Source: Arthrobacter sp. B1805 (GTDB taxonomy: Bacteria > Actinomycetota > Actinomycetes > Actinomycetales > Micrococcaceae). Taken from it: a stretch of DNA of 64,000 bases. Below are positions 60,916 through 64,000 of this stretch, piece after piece. The notes beneath the pieces were generated by a model. That model did not search any database. It was not told the DNA's origin and worked only from the letters and a program-made list of their open reading frames with translations. Within the stretch, counting starts at the first letter, position 1, and every line of letters begins with the position of its first letter. The position numbers and the translations under genes are program-made. The stretch lies in the NCBI RefSeq assembly GCF_002929745.1, contig NZ_PJIQ01000001.1:422850-486849 (forward strand), read 5' to 3'.

Positions 60916-61763
60916 CGTCGAAGCTGCGGAAGGTCCAGGGCGTTCCGGACCGCGGGGTAGTACCCGTACCGGTAGCCCTCGGCAGTGGGATGCAGGTTGT
61001 CGCTCGCTTCCATGCGGAGAGTGATCCAGGGGTCGGGGGAGCCGAGTCCGTGGTCCTCGAAGGGTGCCACCACGTCCACGAAGATGAAGCCATGGGCTTC
61101 GGTCCGGGACCTGATGAGCGCGTTGAGCGAGTCCGTGCCCGCGTTGAAGGCCTGCTGCGACGCCAGGGGGATGAGATCGTTCCCGAAGCGGGGTGAGAAC
61201 AGGTGGGGGTAGCCGGTGACGACGACAACAGCGTCCGGTGCAGCCGTCCGGATGGTGCCGTACAGGGCGTCGAGGTGGGCGCCGAGGGCTGGCAGCGCCG
61301 TCGCGCTCCTGGACGCGATGGTCTGTGAGCAGGCGGGCGCCGGACGGGTTGCGCACACGACGGCGACCTCGCCGAAGCCGGCATCGTTGCCGCCCACCGA
61401 GACGCTCACCACGCCGGTGTCCGTATCCAGCCCCCCGGAGGCGATCACCTGGTCCACCTGCTCCGGCAGGTCGACGGCACCGCCCGGGTCCGACGTCGCC
61501 CTCGCACCCGCGCAGGTGGCATCCGCCACGAGGTCGAGCTGTCCCTCAGCGTCGAGGATGCCGGGCAGGCCCAGCGGGGACCGGCCGCAGTCGCCGGTGT
61601 AGGAGCCGGCGCCGAACCCCGAAGCGTACGAATCCCCGAGGGCCACGTACCGAGGCGGTGCCGCGCGTCGATCAGCTCCGAGACCGGAGGCACCACCGAG
61701 CATCATGCTGGTGGCGATGACGACGGCGGCGAGACGGGCTGCTCTGAAAGCGTGCTGCGTCAT
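60912..61763 (-). CDS. Secreted SGNH/GDSL hydrolase
   Basis: A 283-residue secreted lipase/esterase-type protein. Signal peptide: RAARLAAVVIATSMMLGGASG. Block I is YVALGDSYASGFGAG (nucleophile Ser), block III VVSVSVGGNDAGFG, and block V DNLHPTAEGY (Asp-X2-His). Paired cysteines fit the Streptomyces-type secreted lipases. The substrate is unknown. ATG 61763 overlaps the thioesterase stop, so the two are coupled. Confidence 0.9.
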   Translation of the reverse strand: MTQHAFRAARLAAVVIATSMMLGGASGLGADRRAAPPRYVALGDSYASGFGAGSYTGDCGRSPLGLPGILDAEGQLDLVADATCAGARATSDPGGAVDLPEQVDQVIASGGLDTDTGVVSVSVGGNDAGFGEVAVVCATRPAPACSQTIASRSATALPALGAHLDALYGTIRTAAPDAVVVVTGYPHLFSPRFGNDLIPLASQQAFNAGTDSLNALIRSRTEAHGFIFVDVVAPFEDHGLGSPDPWITLRMEASDNLHPTAEGYRYGYYPAVRNALDLPQLRR

Positions 61764-62191
61764 TCCTCAACGGTACGTGCGGGGACCGGCTTGTCGAGGA
61801 GGAGATTTGTGATGCGAAGGGTGCACAGGCGTCGGCCTGCGTCATTGGTTAGCAGCACTTCGTGGGTTGTCAGGGTGCGTCCCAGGTGGATCGGGGTCGC
61901 CGTGATCGTCACCGTGCCCTCCCGGGCACCCAGGTGGTGGGTTGCTGACACGTCCACCCCCACCGCCGTCTTCCCCAGCGTCGACGCGTGAATCACGGCG
62001 GCCCAGGAGCCGACTGCTTCGCCGACAGCGAGGGAGGCCCCGCCGTGGAGGAGCCCGAACGACTGGCGGTTGCCCTCCACGGGCATGGTCGCGACGACCC
62101 GGTCGACCGACTGTTCCACGATGACCACGCCCATCTTCTCATCGAGCTCACCGAGGGCAATGGTCCAGGGGGCCAGGGGTTCCTGCGTCAT
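61760..62191 (-). CDS. Hotdog-fold acyl-CoA thioesterase (PaaI/MenI-like)
   Basis: A 143-residue hotdog thioesterase. The active-site helix is RQSFGLLHGGASLAVGEAVGSWAA, with the catalytic Glu in VGEAVG. GVDVSATHHLGAREGTVTITATPIHLGRT is the family core. Its closeness to menB-E-A makes DHNA-CoA hydrolysis (MenI) a reasonable guess, but broad acyl-CoA thioesterases look the same. ATG 62191. Confidence 0.88.
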   Translation of the reverse strand: MTQEPLAPWTIALGELDEKMGVVIVEQSVDRVVATMPVEGNRQSFGLLHGGASLAVGEAVGSWAAVIHASTLGKTAVGVDVSATHHLGAREGTVTITATPIHLGRTLTTHEVLLTNDAGRRLCTLRITNLLLDKPVPARTVEE

Positions 62192-62353
62192 AGCGTGCTG
62201 CTCCTGAGCTCTTCGGTCTGCGTGCTGGTCGCCACTCTAGCGCTGCGGTTCGCGTCCACCACCACGACCCTTGCATAACAAGTGCGTTACGGAGCTGCAT
62301 GGTGCAACCCCCTGACCTGCGGCGATAGCTGTTCCCGCTGATTTCCGTTAGGT

Positions 62354-62644
62354 GTGGAAGCGCCGATTAAGGCCTTCGAGTCCAAGGGCACGTTCCCGAG
62401 CCAGGTCGAGGCGCTCGAGAGCGAAGAACCCACGGGTCAGACGAACGCCTTCTTCAACGACGCACCCACGGGCGAGATCCTGGCCAACCGCGCGAAAGCC
62501 GTCGAAGTCACGCCGTTCAAGGGTCCGAAGTACTTCGCGATCAATGATGCGATGCAGCAGGCGCTGACGCGTGTCGATGTCGACAAGACCGACGATCCCG
62601 CCTCCTCCTGGGAGAAGTTCGTCACCGCTGTAGGCGCTCTGTAA
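62354..62644 (+). pseudogene. C-terminal fragment of a sugar ABC transporter binding protein
   Basis: Ninety-six residues that look like the end of a family 1 extracellular sugar-binding protein: SKGTFPSQVEALESEE, GQTNAFFNDAPTGEILANRA and FKGPKYFAINDAMQQALTRV. There is no signal peptide, lipobox or N-terminal domain; an in-frame stop lies at 62339-62341. A full gene would be about 430 residues, so about three quarters is missing. It lies 3 bases ahead of the sugar permease gene, its normal partner. Remnant of a deletion or recombination. Confidence 0.8.
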
Positions 62645-62647
62645 CGC

Positions 62648-63637
62648 ATGGCTGTCACGGACCGGGTCCAATCCCCACCTCCCAACACCGACCAGCGAGG
62701 TTCACGCGACAAAAGCGTGAAACGGCTGGCCTTCTCCCAGAAGGTGTCGAAGTGGGACGTCAAGCTGTCCCCGTATCTCTACATCTCGCCGTTCTTCCTC
62801 CTCTTCGCGATCACGGGCCTGTTTCCCCTGCTGTACACCGCATGGGTCTCGCTCCACACCTGGAACCTCATCGGAGGCCAGGGCAAGTTCACGGGGCTGG
62901 AGAACTACGAGTTCGTGCTCGCGCAGCCGTTCTTCTGGAACGCGGTAGGCAATACGTTCAGCATCTTCCTCCTCTCGTCCGTCCCGCAGGTCGTCCTCGC
63001 CATCGCCATCGCGGCAGTGCTGGAGGCCAACCTGAGGGCCAAGACGTTCTGGCGGATGGGCGTCCTCGTCCCCTTCGTGGTGGCCCCCGTGGCCGTTGGG
63101 TTGATCTTCAACAACCTCTTCGCTGATCAGGCAGGCCTGTTCAACGAGCTGTTGACGGGGATAGGGTTGGACCCGGTCCGCTGGCATTCGGACTCCCTCG
63201 CGAGTCACGCCGCCATCGCGACGATGGTCAACTTCCGCTGGACCGGATACAACGCCCTGATCTTCCTCGCCGCAATGCAGGCGATTCCCAGGGACGTCTA
63301 CGAGGCGGCGACCATCGACGGTGCCGGCCGCTTCCGTCAGTTCTTCTCGGTCACCGTGCCGATGCTGCGGCCGACCATCATCTTCGTGGTCATCACGGCG
63401 ACCATCGGTGGACTCCAGATCTTCGACGGCGCCAGGGTCTTCGACCAGGCAGGCCTCGGCGGAGCGGACCGGCAATGGCAGACGCTCACCATGTACATCT
63501 GGGAGCTCGGCTGGGGCCAGCGCAACTTCGGCAGGGCCTCGGCGGTCGCCTGGCTCCTGTTCCTGATCATCGTCATCATCGCGATGGCGAACTTCCTCAT
63601 CACCCGCCGTATCGCGAACCAGGGAGGCCGACGATGA
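62648..63637 (+). CDS. Sugar ABC transporter permease (MalF/CebF type)
   Basis: A 329-residue carbohydrate-uptake (CUT1) permease with six core membrane segments. The start of the domain is [31 protein letters not shown]. The ATPase-coupling motif is [21 protein letters not shown]. The pattern [21 protein letters not shown] resembles cellobiose-type CebF permeases; the sugar cannot be fixed. ATG 62648. Overlaps the next permease by four bases. Confidence 0.92.
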   Translation: MAVTDRVQSPPPNTDQRGSRDKSVKRLAFSQKVSKWDVKLSPYLYISPFFLLFAITGLFPLLYTAWVSLHTWNLIGGQGKFTGLENYEFVLAQPFFWNAVGNTFSIFLLSSVPQVVLAIAIAAVLEANLRAKTFWRMGVLVPFVVAPVAVGLIFNNLFADQAGLFNELLTGIGLDPVRWHSDSLASHAAIATMVNFRWTGYNALIFLAAMQAIPRDVYEAATIDGAGRFRQFFSVTVPMLRPTIIFVVITATIGGLQIFDGARVFDQAGLGGADRQWQTLTMYIWELGWGQRNFGRASAVAWLLFLIIVIIAMANFLITRRIANQGGRR

Positions 63638-64000
63638 GCTCGATACCGATGATCGAACAGACCGCAGGGAAGGGTGCGGCCCAGCGCGGGCTCGGCGCCC
63701 GACGCCGCGGCGCCCCCGGCGGCACCATGCGCCGCCCCGGCTTCCTGACCTACGGATTCCTCGGAGCGGTCATCCTCGGCTCGGTCTTCCCGCTGTGGTG
63801 GTCGTTCCTGGTGGGGAGCCACGACAGCTCTGTCATCAGCCAGGGCGTACCGCTCGTTCCCGGCGGGAACTTCTTCGCCAACGCGGCCACGGTGCTCGAC
63901 AGCATCCCGTTCTGGAAAGCGCTCAGCAACAGCATCATCGTCTCCACCGTCACGGCGGCTTCCGTGGTGCTGTTCTCGACCCTCGCAGGATTCGCCTTCG
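63634..64000 (+). CDS. Sugar ABC transporter permease (MalG/CebG type), cut by window end
   Basis: The first 122 residues of the partner CUT1 permease. A hydrophilic Arg/Gly-rich start precedes the first membrane segment ([27 protein letters not shown]). [32 protein letters not shown] follows, which is the usual second-segment region. ATG 63634 overlaps the upstream stop (ATGA). The coupling loop and 3' end lie outside the window. Confidence 0.9.
   Translation, partial: MSSIPMIEQTAGKGAAQRGLGARRRGAPGGTMRRPGFLTYGFLGAVILGSVFPLWWSFLVGSHDSSVISQGVPLVPGGNFFANAATVLDSIPFWKALSNSIIVSTVTAASVVLFSTLAGFAF

Overview
The window looks like a high-GC Gram-positive chromosome, most likely an Arthrobacter-type member of the Micrococcaceae. 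Markers seen in the sequence are a BldC-type regulator, the tiny ribosomal protein bS22, a MarP-type protease, a System II cytochrome c maturation operon, menaquinone genes and a Rex repressor. GTG and TTG starts are common. I see no tRNA, rRNA, CRISPR array, insertion sequence or prophage. All intergenic gaps are shorter than about 300 bases.

Layout. 1-4.8 kb: end of a PonA2-type penicillin-binding protein, DUF4177, RidA, Nudix, Crp/GlxR-type regulator and MarP. 4.8-13 kb: a frameshifted DUF2332 gene and a dipeptide/oligopeptide ABC transporter whose binding protein and permeases are on + while the fused double ATPase is on -. 13-17.6 kb: AroQ with an MHS transporter, Ohr and AcsA. 17.8-22.2 kb: a membrane protein, Nth, a CoA-pyrophosphatase-type Nudix and a WXG/CpnT-like protein. 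22.3-32.3 kb: a PolA-like polymerase, a Tad/Flp pilus locus and the DEAH helicase that usually accompanies it. 32.3-45.8 kb: GNAT, TrhO, a two-part methyltransferase, TopA, Ppx, a sugar-phosphate isomerase-like protein, ProC, a Ktr potassium uptake pair, an AcuC-like deacetylase and an ArsR regulator. 45.9-50.9 kb: BldC, bS22, HAD, glutaredoxin, Rex, a membrane protein, YceI and a histidine phosphatase. 51-55.2 kb: TlpA-CcdA-ResB-CcsB. 55.4-62.2 kb: small membrane proteins, MenA-MenE-MenB, a TetR/DUF4386 pair, an SGNH hydrolase and a hotdog thioesterase. 62.3-64 kb: a truncated sugar-binding protein and two sugar ABC permeases.

The left half (PonA2, DUF4177, RidA, Crp, MarP, Acs, Dpp, Nth, Tad, helicase, TopA) has the gene content of Mycobacterium tuberculosis Rv3646c-Rv3682, partly reshuffled, and the Ppx/isomerase/ProC run matches Rv0496-Rv0500. 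The region is therefore mostly conserved actinobacterial core with local novelties.

The most unusual items are: a CpnT-like protein without a recognisable toxin domain; a Flp pilin whose prepilin site follows a leader of about 151 residues; three minisatellite arrays that each carry a gene's stop codon in or at the edge of a repeat unit and extend outward; an 11-G tract that breaks a DUF2332 gene; and several strong dyads upstream of ohr, bldC, the cytochrome c operon and the TetR/DUF4386 pair.
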